A stretch of 64,000 bases of DNA from Euryarchaeota archaeon UBA62 (GCA_002502095.1 DAPJ01000028.1:16605-80604), one strand, 5' to 3'; shown: positions 16,130 through 25,845, counted from the first letter of the stretch. Notes: generated by a model from the letters alone, not told the origin. Program-made: numbers and translations.

Positions 16130-17110
16130 ATGTATTCAATATTACAGCCACACCTTCAAGCAGTAGTGTCGAGGCGCAGATTCAGAATGGTCAGTGATGT
16201 AGGGTTCAATCCTGTCAGGATCGATAGAGGGGAGGGGTACTCTTTGATAGTTGGCTCGGATGGGCAAATGCTGGAAATCGATTATCAGAAAGAGCAGGTA
16301 AGTGAGGGGGCGATGTATCCATTTCCAGGAGTTTCATCATGTGGAGTCGTTAGCTCCGATAGTTGGATTGGCTCTTGGGTTGACAGAAGTTTGAGAAAGG
16401 CCTACATGGGCTCATTTCCATTAGGTGAAAAATGGGAATCTGCTAACTCAGACTCTGATGACTTGGAAAATAGAGATGTTGATCAATCAGTAAGTAAATC
16501 TGCCTCTTGGACCAGAGAACTCCAGTCCGAGCCTCTAGCAATGTGTTTGGCTGGTGAGAATATCGTTTTTGCATGTCTTGGTTCCGGTATATACATGGTA
16601 GACGGGAACGCAACTGAGATTTGGAGATCACCGTATCCCCGATGGAGAGAGCTTGAGGACCTGGTTGGAATTGATTCAATTGTTTCCATACTCAGGAAGG
16701 AGGATGAGATATATGCATTCTCATCATCTGGAGGTTATTCAGTTGTATCCATGATTACTGGACACGAGATAAATAATGGTATTCTATCAAATCTCCCAGA
16801 AAGGGTACATGATGTTAGATTTGATCAGGATTCGGGATGGATAATAATGCTACATGGTAAGAATATAGCCATAGTGAGTGACCTTGATTCTAAGCCGGCC
16901 ATATTCAGAGTCCCTGGACCTGTCATGGACGTGTCCCCTTTCGAAGGAGGGTGGAAATGGACAGGATGGAGGCATGACGGATATCTCTCCAATGGGAGGC
17001 TGGATATCTTTGGAAGGAACGAGATAGGAATATCCCTAATGGGCGATATGGTACTGACCAATAGTGGCTCTTGGAGTAGTTTTTACGGCGATGATCAGAA
17101 ATTCTTGTGA
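16130..17110 (+). CDS. Predicted cytosolic beta-repeat protein, unknown function
   Basis: The 326-residue protein has no signal peptide or membrane segment. Repeated strand patterns such as YSLIVGSDGQMLEID, NIVFACLGSGIYMVDG, DEIYAFSSSGGYSVVS and SGWIIMLHGKNIAIVSD suggest a beta-propeller. I do not recognise a family. ATG 16130 follows GGGGAG; ATG 16187 (MVSDVGFNPVRI) is an alternative that removes a basic N-terminal extension. The last 16 bases overlap the 3' end of the convergent ribosomal gene rps27ae. Confidence 0.65.
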   Translation: MYSILQPHLQAVVSRRRFRMVSDVGFNPVRIDRGEGYSLIVGSDGQMLEIDYQKEQVSEGAMYPFPGVSSCGVVSSDSWIGSWVDRSLRKAYMGSFPLGEKWESANSDSDDLENRDVDQSVSKSASWTRELQSEPLAMCLAGENIVFACLGSGIYMVDGNATEIWRSPYPRWRELEDLVGIDSIVSILRKEDEIYAFSSSGGYSVVSMITGHEINNGILSNLPERVHDVRFDQDSGWIIMLHGKNIAIVSDLDSKPAIFRVPGPVMDVSPFEGGWKWTGWRHDGYLSNGRLDIFGRNEIGISLMGDMVLTNSGSWSSFYGDDQKFL

Positions 17111-17292
17111 ATCTCTGTTCCATCATTCAAGCGTGTGTATCCACACTTGCCACACGACTTGCGATCTTTATGTACGGCTAGGAAAACCCCCGGTCCACAA
17201 CTAGGATTGGGGCAGGAATCGCCTCGTACTAATTTATCATCTTCGATCTTGTACTTTGACCATTTCGAGTTAGCATTCGGGCTGTCTGACAT
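17095..17292 (-). CDS. rps27ae: 30S ribosomal protein S27ae
   Basis: The 65-residue zinc-binding ribosomal protein shows a CPNPSC pair, the family motif GVFLAVHKDRKSCGKCGYT and the usual length. It is fused to no ubiquitin-like domain, as is normal in archaea. ATG 17292 overlaps the TGA of rps24e (TGATG), indicating translational coupling. It is the last gene of the rpoE1-spt4-rps24e-rps27ae operon. Confidence 0.95.
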   Translation of the reverse strand: MSDSPNANSKWSKYKIEDDKLVRGDSCPNPSCGPGVFLAVHKDRKSCGKCGYTRLNDGTEIHKNF

Positions 17293-17609
17293 CACTCGTC
17301 CCCTCCTTCTCCGTCAGCTGATGAGTCATCTCCTCTAACCTTCTTATGCCTCTCGACTATGAAATCTGGCTCGATAGCCGATGCTTCCTCTGTAGAGTAT
17401 ACTAGTGCCAGTCCAGTAGTTCTTGGCATTCCGAATCTCGTTGAAACATCCTTGATGAAAATAAGCTCTTCCTTTGAGCCGGGTTCAACCTTAGCGGCAG
17501 CAGAAACCATCTGTGAAAGATCGGGAGTTGGAGAATTAGGATGGTCCCAAACAAATCTAATTTCGACCCTGTTTAGCAATGGGTTATCTTTTCTATCAAT
17601 TACTTGCAT
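17292..17609 (-). CDS. rps24e: 30S ribosomal protein S24e
   Basis: The 105-residue protein matches S24e: DRKDNPLLNRVEIRFVWDH at the N-terminus, and then FIKDVSTRFGMPRTTGLALVY, the most conserved block. The C-terminal acidic stretch (DDSSADGEGGDE) is a lineage extension. The ATG is preceded by GGTG at good spacing. It is followed by rps27ae with overlapping stop and start codons. Confidence 0.95.
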   Translation of the reverse strand: MQVIDRKDNPLLNRVEIRFVWDHPNSPTPDLSQMVSAAAKVEPGSKEELIFIKDVSTRFGMPRTTGLALVYSTEEASAIEPDFIVERHKKVRGDDSSADGEGGDE

Positions 17610-17617
17610 TTATTCAC

Positions 17618-17836
17618 CTACCTGATGTTGACTTTTAGAGCATAATTACCCGGCCTAGTAATATTAAGCCTCTTAGCGACTTCTGACCTTCCTGGATTAA
17701 GAATTACTACAAATCCTTGCCAATCAGTAGTTACAGGGGAATTGGGGCAATGGGGACATTGAACTGGATCCTTTTTATTCTCTGGCTCAGGGAGAATCTG
17801 ATTACATTCGCCACATGCAAATGGTTGCTTAGCCAT
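17618..17836 (-). CDS. spt4: Transcription elongation factor Spt4 (RpoE'')
   Basis: The 72-residue protein carries the Spt4 zinc ribbon: CGECNQILPE, CPHCPNSPVTTDWQGFVVI and a following NPGRSEVAKRLNITRPGNYA. Spt4 pairs with Spt5 (NusG-like) on the clamp of RNA polymerase to raise processivity. ATG 17836 lies directly after the rpoE1 stop; GGAG is about ten bases upstream inside rpoE1. In-frame starts at 17845 and 17872 overlap rpoE1 and are less likely. Confidence 0.94.
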   Translation of the reverse strand: MAKQPFACGECNQILPEPENKKDPVQCPHCPNSPVTTDWQGFVVILNPGRSEVAKRLNITRPGNYALKVNIR

Positions 17837-17837
17837 T

Positions 17838-18386
17838 CTAATCATTCTCCGTAATCCAACCAGCGGCACCAAGTCCGTCCATCTTGCAATTTAGGCCGAT
17901 CTTACTTGCCCTTGGATCGTTCTGATTGATAGCTTTGGAAACTACCCTGGATCGTACATGGGATCCTTCTTCTATGTGCTTTCCAGACTGAGCTCCCTCA
18001 ATCCTCCTTATGCCCATATTAACCTGAATTGGCTCATCTAAAATCTGTGACTTGTGGAGTAATGCCTCAACTGGTCCAATCCTTACGAATGCCCCATATT
18101 CAGAGACATCGGACACATATCCATCAACCACTTCATTATTCTCCATATTAAAGAGAAGTGCCTTGAAGCTGACTGCTTGATAGATTGCCCCGTCCCCATG
18201 TATGATTTTTCCCCTTCCAACTGGCTTGTGATCGAAAGTTAAAACAGTGTAATTTTCATCAACATCAAATCGTCCCTCGAAGGCATCATTAGCGAGACTG
18301 TCTATGTGATCGACTAGACTCTGTCCCTCTCTGATATACTCTGCTGGAATACGAATAGTGTCTTCTCGCTCAACAATACTGTACAT
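17838..18386 (-). CDS. rpoE1: RNA polymerase subunit RpoE' (Rpb7-like)
   Basis: The 182-residue protein is the archaeal Rpb7 homologue that, with RpoF, forms the polymerase stalk. It begins MYSIVEREDTIRIP, the expected N-terminal RNP domain, and has a central S1 fold with GYVSDVSEYGAFVRIGPVEA and HKSQI. The end, KIGLNCKMDGLGAAGWI, is also family-typical. GGAGG followed by eight A residues precedes ATG 18386. The frame is open for 54 more codons upstream, but that region has strong pairing potential and no Rpb7 similarity. Confidence 0.95.
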   Translation of the reverse strand: MYSIVEREDTIRIPAEYIREGQSLVDHIDSLANDAFEGRFDVDENYTVLTFDHKPVGRGKIIHGDGAIYQAVSFKALLFNMENNEVVDGYVSDVSEYGAFVRIGPVEALLHKSQILDEPIQVNMGIRRIEGAQSGKHIEEGSHVRSRVVSKAINQNDPRASKIGLNCKMDGLGAAGWITEND

Positions 18387-18402
18387 TTTTTTTCCTCCAA
18401 AA

Positions 18403-18571
18403 CAGACCTCTCCAAGGTTTGCCAGGACGGGTGGGATATCCCTCCCGTCCTTCATCGGCTGAGCCTCTGGAGGAGAAGTCCGTGCCACGGCGACCTGCCT
18501 CTCCTGTATAAGCACGACGGATGCAAAGATATGCTCGGCTAAGGGCAATAATCACTCAGACCTACGGTCTG
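18403..18571. ncRNA. Candidate structured RNA upstream of rpoE1
   Basis: This space between rpoE1 and the surface gene at 18627 is richer in GC than its neighbours and has nested pairings. CAGACC (18403-18408) pairs with GGTCTG (18566-18571), TTGCC (18419-18423) with GGCAA (18544-18548), and GGCTGAGC (18457-18464) with GCTCGGCT (18533-18540). A strong local hairpin (18424-18451) has GGACGGG pairing with CCCGTCC and an inner GGG/CCC. Another perfect eight-pair hairpin (18555-18573, CTCAGACC/GGTCTGAG) competes with the outermost helix. Two pairs in the 8-bp helix are G-U only on the plus strand, which favours plus-strand RNA, but on the minus strand it would be the rpoE1 leader. No known family is assigned. 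Confidence 0.4.
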
Positions 18572-18626
18572 AGAGAGAATATGGTGCGAACGTTCAAGAG
18601 TATTACAAATACCATCTGCTAATCTG

Positions 18627-21600
18627 ATGACATCTCTTACAAGGACGAGGGGCAGGTGCAATCGACGTAGAGCACTTATTATTTCGGCAATAATGTCGCT
18701 CGTGGTTTTCTATCCACTAGCTTTGGAGGAGGTCGATGAGACTAGAATATCAGAAGATATTTTGAAGTTTGCCACCGGTATGGTGGATCCCTGGGAGGAT
18801 GGAGACCAGCCATGGCCCCAACCAGGGAGAACCCCAGGAAGAATGTCTTCTAGTCCTGTGCACGACCCAATGGGTAGCGTAAACTCGCTTTCATCCATTA
18901 TTGATCCCGTGATTAACTGGGAGTATGGCAACTATGACATTGGTACTGATTCTCTTGGAACTCCAATTGGCGATTTTAGTGGATCGCTTCAAGTCGATTC
19001 AGAATCTCATGAAAGATGTGGAGGGAGCTCACTATACACAGTTATCGTTCAGACCGATACTTCCTCGGGAGATAGCTATCTGAGGATAATCGAAGGAGAA
19101 GACTCCGACTTGGCATGGGAGGTTAATCTTGGTCAAACTGAGACAGTCAAAGCGTCTCCAATGATAATCGATATCGATGGTTCTGCAGGTCCGGAAATTC
19201 TGGTTGTATATGATTTAGTGGTGGGAAGTGATGTCACACTACGAGTAGATGCATGGTCACCCAGACTAGTTTGTGATGTTACTGGATGGTCACCGAGTGG
19301 CTCGCACGACAGTCAGTTACTCTGGAATTGGGAGGAGCCTGATCTGATGATAAGCAGCGAGGAGGGGCCATATACTGGAAGTATCTGGGGCGGACATAAG
19401 CCAACCTCACAACCATTACTCGCTGATTTGGACTTAGATGGCGATGCAGAACTAGTGATATCCGCCATAAGAGAGAGTGATAATTCCCCGCAGGTCGTTG
19501 CAATCAACCTACCTTCTTCTGGCTCACCTGCGAAGATTTGGGATAAGAGCTTGAGATATGGAAGTCATGGATCCGACCCCGTTTTTGTTCAGACTGATGA
19601 TAACACGGCTTATGTAATGCTGACAACAACTGAATCGACAAATGGTGCGATGTGGCTTTGGAAGCTTGACTCATCGAGTGGCGATCCGAGTTGGGATGGA
19701 AAGTCACTTGGCAACCTAGATGGGGACTCGAATGTCCCTCATATCAGGTTACCCGGGCCGGTCGTGGCTAATCTGGATCGGGATAGTAGTCCTGAGATTA
19801 TTGTCACCATTCCAACCGATAGTGACTCATCGGGAGCTCTTGATGGGGCTGAATTTAGAGGCCTGGAAGTCGCCAATGGATCTGAAATATGGAGTTACAG
19901 CTCTCCCAATGGGTATGCTGATTCTCCACCTCTGCCGATTGATACTGATGGTGACGGAGACCATGATAGGATGTGCTGGATTACGTGGTGGCAGACCACT
20001 ACCGCCAGACATGGAATAACTGGGTGTGTGGATGATACGGATACATCAAGTCCGAATGAAGCGTGGTATCGAGATTTGGAACAGAGTAGCGGTACGCCTA
20101 ATGATGAAATTGCTGTATCGCAACCAATTTGGATGGATATCGACGGAACAGATGAGCCTGAATTACTAGTTGCTTATGGAAGATCACTATGGGGATTTGA
20201 TGGTTCAGAAGGCACTGGTTCGGCCATTGGAACAGAATGGTCGAATGATTTGGAGTTGAATCAGAGGACTTGGTCTTCGCCGTCATTAGCAGATATTGAT
20301 GGCGACAATACGCTAGATGTGGTCATTGGAGCGACAGTAGTTTCCCTAGAGAGTCCTGATATCAGACCTCTACTTGATGGAAGAGGGATTGAGTTCGACC
20401 CAACTTCTCCTAATCCGGGTCAAAATGTACAGATTTCAGCATTCATTGAGAATTCTGGGACAGGGAATCCAGATTCCGATGTTGACGCAGTTTTGTATGC
20501 TGATGGAATTGAGATAGGAAGGGAGAGGTTTTCATCGATGCAACCTGTTTCTCCTTCTGGAACGGGGTCTTTCGAGTCTTTCTCTGTCGAATGGTCAGGA
20601 CCATTAGGGGACCACGAGTTTACATTAGAGATCGACCCATTTTCCAATCTGACTCAGACTAGAACAGATAATGATGTTTTCTCCAAGACTTTGTCAATAA
20701 TTCCTACATACAATGTCACATTTGAAATTTCATCAGAGCCATTGAGAGTCACTCCTGGAGATTCGATGGAGGCCCTCCCGATAGTAAGATCTACCGGGAG
20801 GTTATCAGGTACTTGGTCATTGGAAATAGACGGTTCACAACTTCCTTCGGGCTGGACCTGGGATGATGTTACGCCCGGAGGGAGTAGTGGGATTCAGATA
20901 GCAACAGGTGATTCTTGGTCACCAGTAATCGAGATAGTCGCCCCCTCCTCGGCCCTAGGCTCGGATTCAGGATTCCTTGGCTTGACGATGTCCCTAGATA
21001 GTGACTCCAACGTTAGTGTTTCATCTATACTTCCTATTGAGGCGAATAGGACTAGGGGATTATCAATTAGGGGCCCTGAGGGCGCATCATACAGCTCTGG
21101 ATATGGATTAATCGGAGATTCTGCTAGAGCATGGATAGTTGTGGAAAATATTGGGAATGCTGTGGAAAATCAAATCTCATTGGATTGGGGGAATACGCTG
21201 TGGGGGAGTGATTTACGATTAATTGACAGTGATGGGGATGAGAGGTTTGCATTGGTTCTTGACCCGGGGGAGAGACTAGTTTTGGAAGCCAACCTTGATG
21301 TTCCAGTTGTCGATGAAAATCAACAGACGGTATTAATTGGTGATCAAGTAGAGACGTCTTTGACGCTATGTGTGGATGGAGATGAGGGCTGTCAAACTGT
21401 AGATTTGACTTTCATTGCTTCAGGGGTAGTCAGTAGGAGTCATATCAGAAGTGTCCCTTCAACTGGCCTAGAATGGATAATACAAGCTGACCGTCCTACA
21501 GGTGAAGATTTACTATCATGGTCATTGTCATCTGCTGGAATGGCAAAAACTGGTTGGTCATGGACGGCATCGGGTGATTTACAGATAAATGGAGACAACC

Positions 21601-24296
21601 TTTCCATGGATGTTTCTAGCGGAACTGGAATGGGTTTTCTGTCTCTAAGTCTTCCGAGTAATGCGGCCCCTGCATATCACTACTTCGAAGATTCTAGTGA
21701 AGAGTCAACATCTCATTCTCTTAGATTATCAATAGAGATACTCCAAATATTCCGATCATCGATGATGATCTCATCGCCTAGTGAACAGCCGTTCCTTGTA
21801 GAGGTTGAAGATGAGTCCCTGGTAGTATTGAGGTTAGAAAATCCCGGAAATGGAGATGATTCATTCAATCTAGGCTATTCGTTAATACTAGATGAAAATA
21901 TCACAGAAGATCCCGGAGTTGATGTCTCCTTTTCTAGAGATATGGTTTCTCTTTCAGCGGGTAGCCTCACGACTGTTCCTGTAAGTGTAACGCTCCCTGA
22001 GAATACCCCTGCCAGAGTCCCAATGAAGATTTCATTCTCAATGCAGTCGGAAGGAGATTCTACTATCCTATCCACGGTCGAAATAGTATTTGAGGCTAGG
22101 CAGGACCATCAGTGGAATGTCTATCCATTCCTTTCTAGTGAGTCGGGGAATATAGATGCTGATGGGGAAACATTCCAAGCCAATCCTGGAGAGTCTGTTT
22201 CATTGGACGTAATGGTGACAAATGTTGGAAATCTGGTGGATGAATTAACACTACTAACATCCGTGATTACCTCGCTTCAGAGTGGGGATTCATCAACGGA
22301 ATGGATTTCTAGCGGGAGTGCTATTTCTAACTTAGGAGTGAATGAAACCGGGATGATGTCAGTCGATACTATCATTCCTCTTGACGCATGGAGTGGGTCC
22401 TCGGCAGAAGTAACTGTTACCGCTATAGCGCAAGGTCAAGAGATCACATCATTCTCTTTCTCGGTAGTCTCAGGACATGTTCCGTCTTGGAATGCAGTAA
22501 TTGATCAAGCAAACTTGGAAGTTGCGACCCATGGATCAGAAATCACACTATCCGTATTACAGATGGGTAATTCTCCGAGTCGTCCTTACATCTCCATGTT
22601 TGTTTCGGGAGAGCAGGGATGGGAAATTGGTAATGTTTCGGACATGCCGATAATAAACCCAGGAGAAAGTGCTCCTCTATCGCTAAATGTAACTCCCCCT
22701 GAAAATGCCGTATACGGAAGGGCAGTTGAGTTGACTATAAGAATCAAAGAAGGAGATTCAAGCGGACTTTCAGAGATTGTGTTCCCACTGAGAGTTGCGG
22801 TAACACATGATTTCTCTTTGTCCGGACAAGGAGACTGGATTGTTAGCCGGGATGGGGGGTACCCTCTAGCATTTATCGAAAATCAGGGGAATGCACCAAG
22901 CACCATTTCAATTCAGATACTCAGCCTGCCACTTGGTTGGGAGATCTCTGGTAATCAAAATGTGATATTGGGGGTTGGGGAGATCTCTGGCGTTCCGATT
23001 GAGCTACTGCCAGATGAGAGCTGGGATGGAAATGTCAAGACAATTAGAATACTAGCTGAGGACTCTGAAGGCAATCAAAGAGAAATATCGATGGACACTA
23101 GGAAAGAGAGTCATTCATGGTCCTCTAGTCCGGTAATCATCTCAACTTCGGGCGATAGCTATATCTTGGAAATTCATGGGACCAGTTCAGATAGTACAGT
23201 GATTGATTCCGCTGGTGGACCGCTCCCGTGGAGCGATGCGGGAGGATGGCTATGGGGCTCCTACACGGGAGGAAATGGAAGTCTGAATGTTAATCCATCT
23301 ACAATACTCGAGTATAGATCTTGGGTTTCAGAACCGTCTACTAGACAGGGTAGTTGCTCCATAGGTGGAGATGTAGATGCCGTTGAAGCTAGTTGTACAA
23401 TAATGAATGGGAGTGAAAAATTTGGTTACACCGTTATCCTATCAGATGACCGAGGCAATATGCTAGATTCAATTTCAGGATTGCTGGGACAGGGAGAATC
23501 CTCGGGGATGATCAATCTAAGTGCGGATGGATGGAGCCCAATGCCTGGAAGGAGTGAGCTGACAATTAGGGCCATTGATTCCAGAGGAGTCGAATTTTCA
23601 TCTGATAGTAATACATTTGAAGTTAGAAGGACTGATTGGAATGTCGGATTGGTAGGATTGGAGATTATCGGTACTGGTCAAGAACAAGAGGTATCCATAC
23701 TCACAAAGAGAGATAATCATCAGATTTTAGATGGTTCAGTTTGTACAATTACCATCCAAGCCGGAAACGCCTTCTCTGCAGAATACATAGTCGATATGTC
23801 AGAATCCAGTGCCTTAGCTCCTAGGCCTGTCATCGATAGACCTGATGTCGCAGATGGAGTAGAGTTAGTAGCTACGATAAGTTGCGAATTCCCTTGGGAC
23901 ATTGATTCTGACCCTTCAGACGATGAAGCCAGAATTATTCTGTCGGGCTCAGGAGAGTCTGAAGGAGGCTTCAGTGACTCAAGTACTGCGATTGCATCGG
24001 CCAGCTTAGTAATTGGAATTTCTATTGCTTTCGCATGGATGGCTAAAAACTTCCGAGAGAGTAGGGAAATGATGGAGAGAACTAGGATTGCAGTAGAGAA
24101 AAAGGCACTGGAGAAGAAGGCTAATATGGCTAAGAAGGAGGAGGCTCCGAATCAGAGATTAGTACAAGAAGAGAGTGTGGTCGACAATCTGCAAAATGTC
24201 CCAGAAGTTCCAACTGAAGGAGTATCAAATGATGTAGAAGATAGCCCAATGGATAGCTTTGAAGAGCGTCTTAATCGCCTAAGGTCTGACAAGTAG
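18627..24296 (+). CDS. Giant surface protein with FG-GAP propeller (1889 residues)
   Basis: An N-terminal signal or anchor (RRRALIISAIMSLVVFYPLA, about residues 12-31) is followed by FG-GAP or VCBS-like repeats over residues about 175-570. Their calcium-loop motifs include DIDGSAGPEILVV, DLDLDGDAELVIS, NLDRDSSPEIIVT, DIDGTDEPELLVA and DIDGDNTLDVVIG, an integrin-alpha type propeller. A CARDB-like domain (NPGQNVQISAFIENSGTG) and many NEW3 or CARDB-style sandwich domains follow. A membrane segment (about 1787-1808) leads to a cytosolic Lys/Glu-rich helix and an end reading SFEERLNRLRSDK. Likely role is adhesion or surface display. A Pro-rich linker follows the signal region. The next gene follows ten bases downstream. 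Confidence 0.85.
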   Translation: MTSLTRTRGRCNRRRALIISAIMSLVVFYPLALEEVDETRISEDILKFATGMVDPWEDGDQPWPQPGRTPGRMSSSPVHDPMGSVNSLSSIIDPVINWEYGNYDIGTDSLGTPIGDFSGSLQVDSESHERCGGSSLYTVIVQTDTSSGDSYLRIIEGEDSDLAWEVNLGQTETVKASPMIIDIDGSAGPEILVVYDLVVGSDVTLRVDAWSPRLVCDVTGWSPSGSHDSQLLWNWEEPDLMISSEEGPYTGSIWGGHKPTSQPLLADLDLDGDAELVISAIRESDNSPQVVAINLPSSGSPAKIWDKSLRYGSHGSDPVFVQTDDNTAYVMLTTTESTNGAMWLWKLDSSSGDPSWDGKSLGNLDGDSNVPHIRLPGPVVANLDRDSSPEIIVTIPTDSDSSGALDGAEFRGLEVANGSEIWSYSSPNGYADSPPLPIDTDGDGDHDRMCWITWWQTTTARHGITGCVDDTDTSSPNEAWYRDLEQSSGTPNDEIAVSQPIWMDIDGTDEPELLVAYGRSLWGFDGSEGTGSAIGTEWSNDLELNQRTWSSPSLADIDGDNTLDVVIGATVVSLESPDIRPLLDGRGIEFDPTSPNPGQNVQISAFIENSGTGNPDSDVDAVLYADGIEIGRERFSSMQPVSPSGTGSFESFSVEWSGPLGDHEFTLEIDPFSNLTQTRTDNDVFSKTLSIIPTYNVTFEISSEPLRVTPGDSMEALPIVRSTGRLSGTWSLEIDGSQLPSGWTWDDVTPGGSSGIQIATGDSWSPVIEIVAPSSALGSDSGFLGLTMSLDSDSNVSVSSILPIEANRTRGLSIRGPEGASYSSGYGLIGDSARAWIVVENIGNAVENQISLDWGNTLWGSDLRLIDSDGDERFALVLDPGERLVLEANLDVPVVDENQQTVLIGDQVETSLTLCVDGDEGCQTVDLTFIASGVVSRSHIRSVPSTGLEWIIQADRPTGEDLLSWSLSSAGMAKTGWSWTASGDLQINGDNLSMDVSSGTGMGFLSLSLPSNAAPAYHYFEDSSEESTSHSLRLSIEILQIFRSSMMISSPSEQPFLVEVEDESLVVLRLENPGNGDDSFNLGYSLILDENITEDPGVDVSFSRDMVSLSAGSLTTVPVSVTLPENTPARVPMKISFSMQSEGDSTILSTVEIVFEARQDHQWNVYPFLSSESGNIDADGETFQANPGESVSLDVMVTNVGNLVDELTLLTSVITSLQSGDSSTEWISSGSAISNLGVNETGMMSVDTIIPLDAWSGSSAEVTVTAIAQGQEITSFSFSVVSGHVPSWNAVIDQANLEVATHGSEITLSVLQMGNSPSRPYISMFVSGEQGWEIGNVSDMPIINPGESAPLSLNVTPPENAVYGRAVELTIRIKEGDSSGLSEIVFPLRVAVTHDFSLSGQGDWIVSRDGGYPLAFIENQGNAPSTISIQILSLPLGWEISGNQNVILGVGEISGVPIELLPDESWDGNVKTIRILAEDSEGNQREISMDTRKESHSWSSSPVIISTSGDSYILEIHGTSSDSTVIDSAGGPLPWSDAGGWLWGSYTGGNGSLNVNPSTILEYRSWVSEPSTRQGSCSIGGDVDAVEASCTIMNGSEKFGYTVILSDDRGNMLDSISGLLGQGESSGMINLSADGWSPMPGRSELTIRAIDSRGVEFSSDSNTFEVRRTDWNVGLVGLEIIGTGQEQEVSILTKRDNHQILDGSVCTITIQAGNAFSAEYIVDMSESSALAPRPVIDRPDVADGVELVATISCEFPWDIDSDPSDDEARIILSGSGESEGGFSDSSTAIASASLVIGISIAFAWMAKNFRESREMMERTRIAVEKKALEKKANMAKKEEAPNQRLVQEESVVDNLQNVPEVPTEGVSNDVEDSPMDSFEERLNRLRSDK

Positions 24297-24306
24297 TGGT
24301 GAGTGT

Positions 24307-24933
24307 ATGCCCATGAATTCAAATCTACCAAACTTCCACACATTTGACCCCATAGTTAGGGATCCTCTGGACATTATCCCTGCAGTACTTTCTTCCATGG
24401 GGGGAGATCATCAAGAATTGAAGAGAGAGAGTCCATTTTCAATTGACATTCAGAATCTAAAAGAAGGCATTGAGCCAACTTTTGACCCTGCCACAATGCT
24501 ATATCTCTCCATAGGAGAATTAGATTCAGAGGGAAGAAGGACTGAGCCTATTGACTCCAGTTCTGGCAAGGAAAGGCTGGGACGATTTCCCTACGGAGAC
24601 GGAAATATCGTAACATATCTCCTGGAAAATACCAAGCAGAAAGGAGATATGACAGTTCTACATGATCTTCTATCGAAACTTTCTGACGGATTATCTGAAG
24701 ATAATCTTGGAGAGTTAGGATTCAGACATGGTTTTGGAGGATTAACACTACTTGGATGGTTGAATATAGAGGAGGTATCAGAATTGAGTAGCGCTATTCG
24801 GTCTGGACGTTGGAAAGTCCTTTCCGAAGAGCCCCTAGATGGTGGCGTTGATTATGCTTTCAGACTTTTACTTGCAATGCTAAGGACTGCGCAAAGAAGA
24901 AGATGTGGAGTTCTAATGAGAAGGCACTCTTAG
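24307..24933 (+). CDS. Hypothetical protein
   Basis: The 208-residue soluble protein is not recognised. ATG 24307 is preceded by GGTG at five bases, ten bases after the surface protein stop, so co-transcription is likely. Visible features are mixed helix and strand, with a segment GELGFRHGFGGLTLLGWLNI that could be a small binding motif and a basic C-terminus (RTAQRRRCGVLMRRHS). Its stop forms TAGCTA with the stop of convergent purC. Confidence 0.65.
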   Translation: MPMNSNLPNFHTFDPIVRDPLDIIPAVLSSMGGDHQELKRESPFSIDIQNLKEGIEPTFDPATMLYLSIGELDSEGRRTEPIDSSSGKERLGRFPYGDGNIVTYLLENTKQKGDMTVLHDLLSKLSDGLSEDNLGELGFRHGFGGLTLLGWLNIEEVSELSSAIRSGRWKVLSEEPLDGGVDYAFRLLLAMLRTAQRRRCGVLMRRHS

Positions 24934-25845
24934 CTAGAATTTTTCACCAGTTAGACGTTCGAACATTCCTGCATAAAGATCAGCGGTTTGATCGATGATT
25001 TTACTCGGAAGAGCTGGGATGGGAGGTTCTTCTGAACCTGCCTCTCTGGCTTCATAGAGTTGCTCATAGTGGCCGGTTGAGAGATAATGCTCCCTGACAA
25101 ACTCCTTAGATAGAGACACTATATTTCCATTTTCATAATCATCAGCCGCCCACCACCTATCTTCGTCTAGAGTCCCGAATGAGTCAACTAGAACAGGTAC
25201 TCGACCGGGGCCAAGGGCGAATTCTTTCTTTCCGTCAACATGTATAAGTCCCCTCTTGGATGCTTCAGTATGTATAATTTCGTCTATCTTAACAACGATA
25301 TCAAGAATACTATCGAACTCCTCATCGGTTAAGTTAGAAATCTCTAATGCTTCTTTACGATCTAGTAACCTGTCGAATTTCTCAAATTTAGTGGAGACTT
25401 CCAGATATGGAGACGGTAATTTAACACCTTCATGTAATACAGTTCCGGGCTCGAATCCAAATTCCTCTGGCCCTACTTCGCCCCTGTCATACCTTCTCCA
25501 ACCTCCACCTGCGAGGTAGTGTCTACAAATGACCTCAAGAGGAACGAAAACATTCTCCATATCGCGGGGAATCGCTCCAGGCTCTCTGATTACTTCGAAC
25601 CTTCGCGCCAGAACCCTATCTGGAGCATTCATTTCGATAATGTGAGTTTCACATATTTCGGCTTCTTCAACGAGTTTGAACCAATGGCATGAAGTCCTGT
25701 TTAGGCTCTCTCCCTTTCTAGGGACCAAGCTTGGTATGATCTGATCGAAGACACTGATCTGATCCGTATACCTAAATTCTATGATATCTGGATCATCCGT
25801 ACTCCATACTTCCTTTACTTTGCCCTTGTATAGCATGTCTACCAT
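24934..25845 (-). CDS. purC: SAICAR synthase (purC)
   Basis: PurC ligates aspartate to CAIR in purine synthesis using ATP. The 303-residue protein has the N-terminal LYKGKVKEVW with the nucleotide-binding loop. RYTDQISVFDQIIPSLVPRKG, split here as RYTDQISVFDQ and IPSLVPRKG, is followed by EVICRHYLAGGGWRRY, EVSTKFEKFDR and the late LVDSFGTLDEDRWW. The last corresponds to the D-S-x-G-T-x-D-E-x-R motif. ATG 25845 is chosen over the ATG at 25890, which adds an unrelated His-rich stretch. Confidence 0.94.
   Translation of the reverse strand: MVDMLYKGKVKEVWSTDDPDIIEFRYTDQISVFDQIIPSLVPRKGESLNRTSCHWFKLVEEAEICETHIIEMNAPDRVLARRFEVIREPGAIPRDMENVFVPLEVICRHYLAGGGWRRYDRGEVGPEEFGFEPGTVLHEGVKLPSPYLEVSTKFEKFDRLLDRKEALEISNLTDEEFDSILDIVVKIDEIIHTEASKRGLIHVDGKKEFALGPGRVPVLVDSFGTLDEDRWWAADDYENGNIVSLSKEFVREHYLSTGHYEQLYEAREAGSEEPPIPALPSKIIDQTADLYAGMFERLTGEKF

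Noticed and set aside
18387..18548. N-terminal extension of rpoE1 by 54 codons
   Set aside because: The Rpb7 family starts at MYSIVEREDTIRIP, GGAGG sits in the right place before it, and the upstream region is GC-rich with strong pairing potential.
18403..18571. Firm RNase P RNA assignment of the intergenic element
   Set aside because: Only short resemblance to conserved regions I and V is visible; an inserted base breaks the first, and the P4 pairing was not found. Kept as an unassigned candidate RNA.
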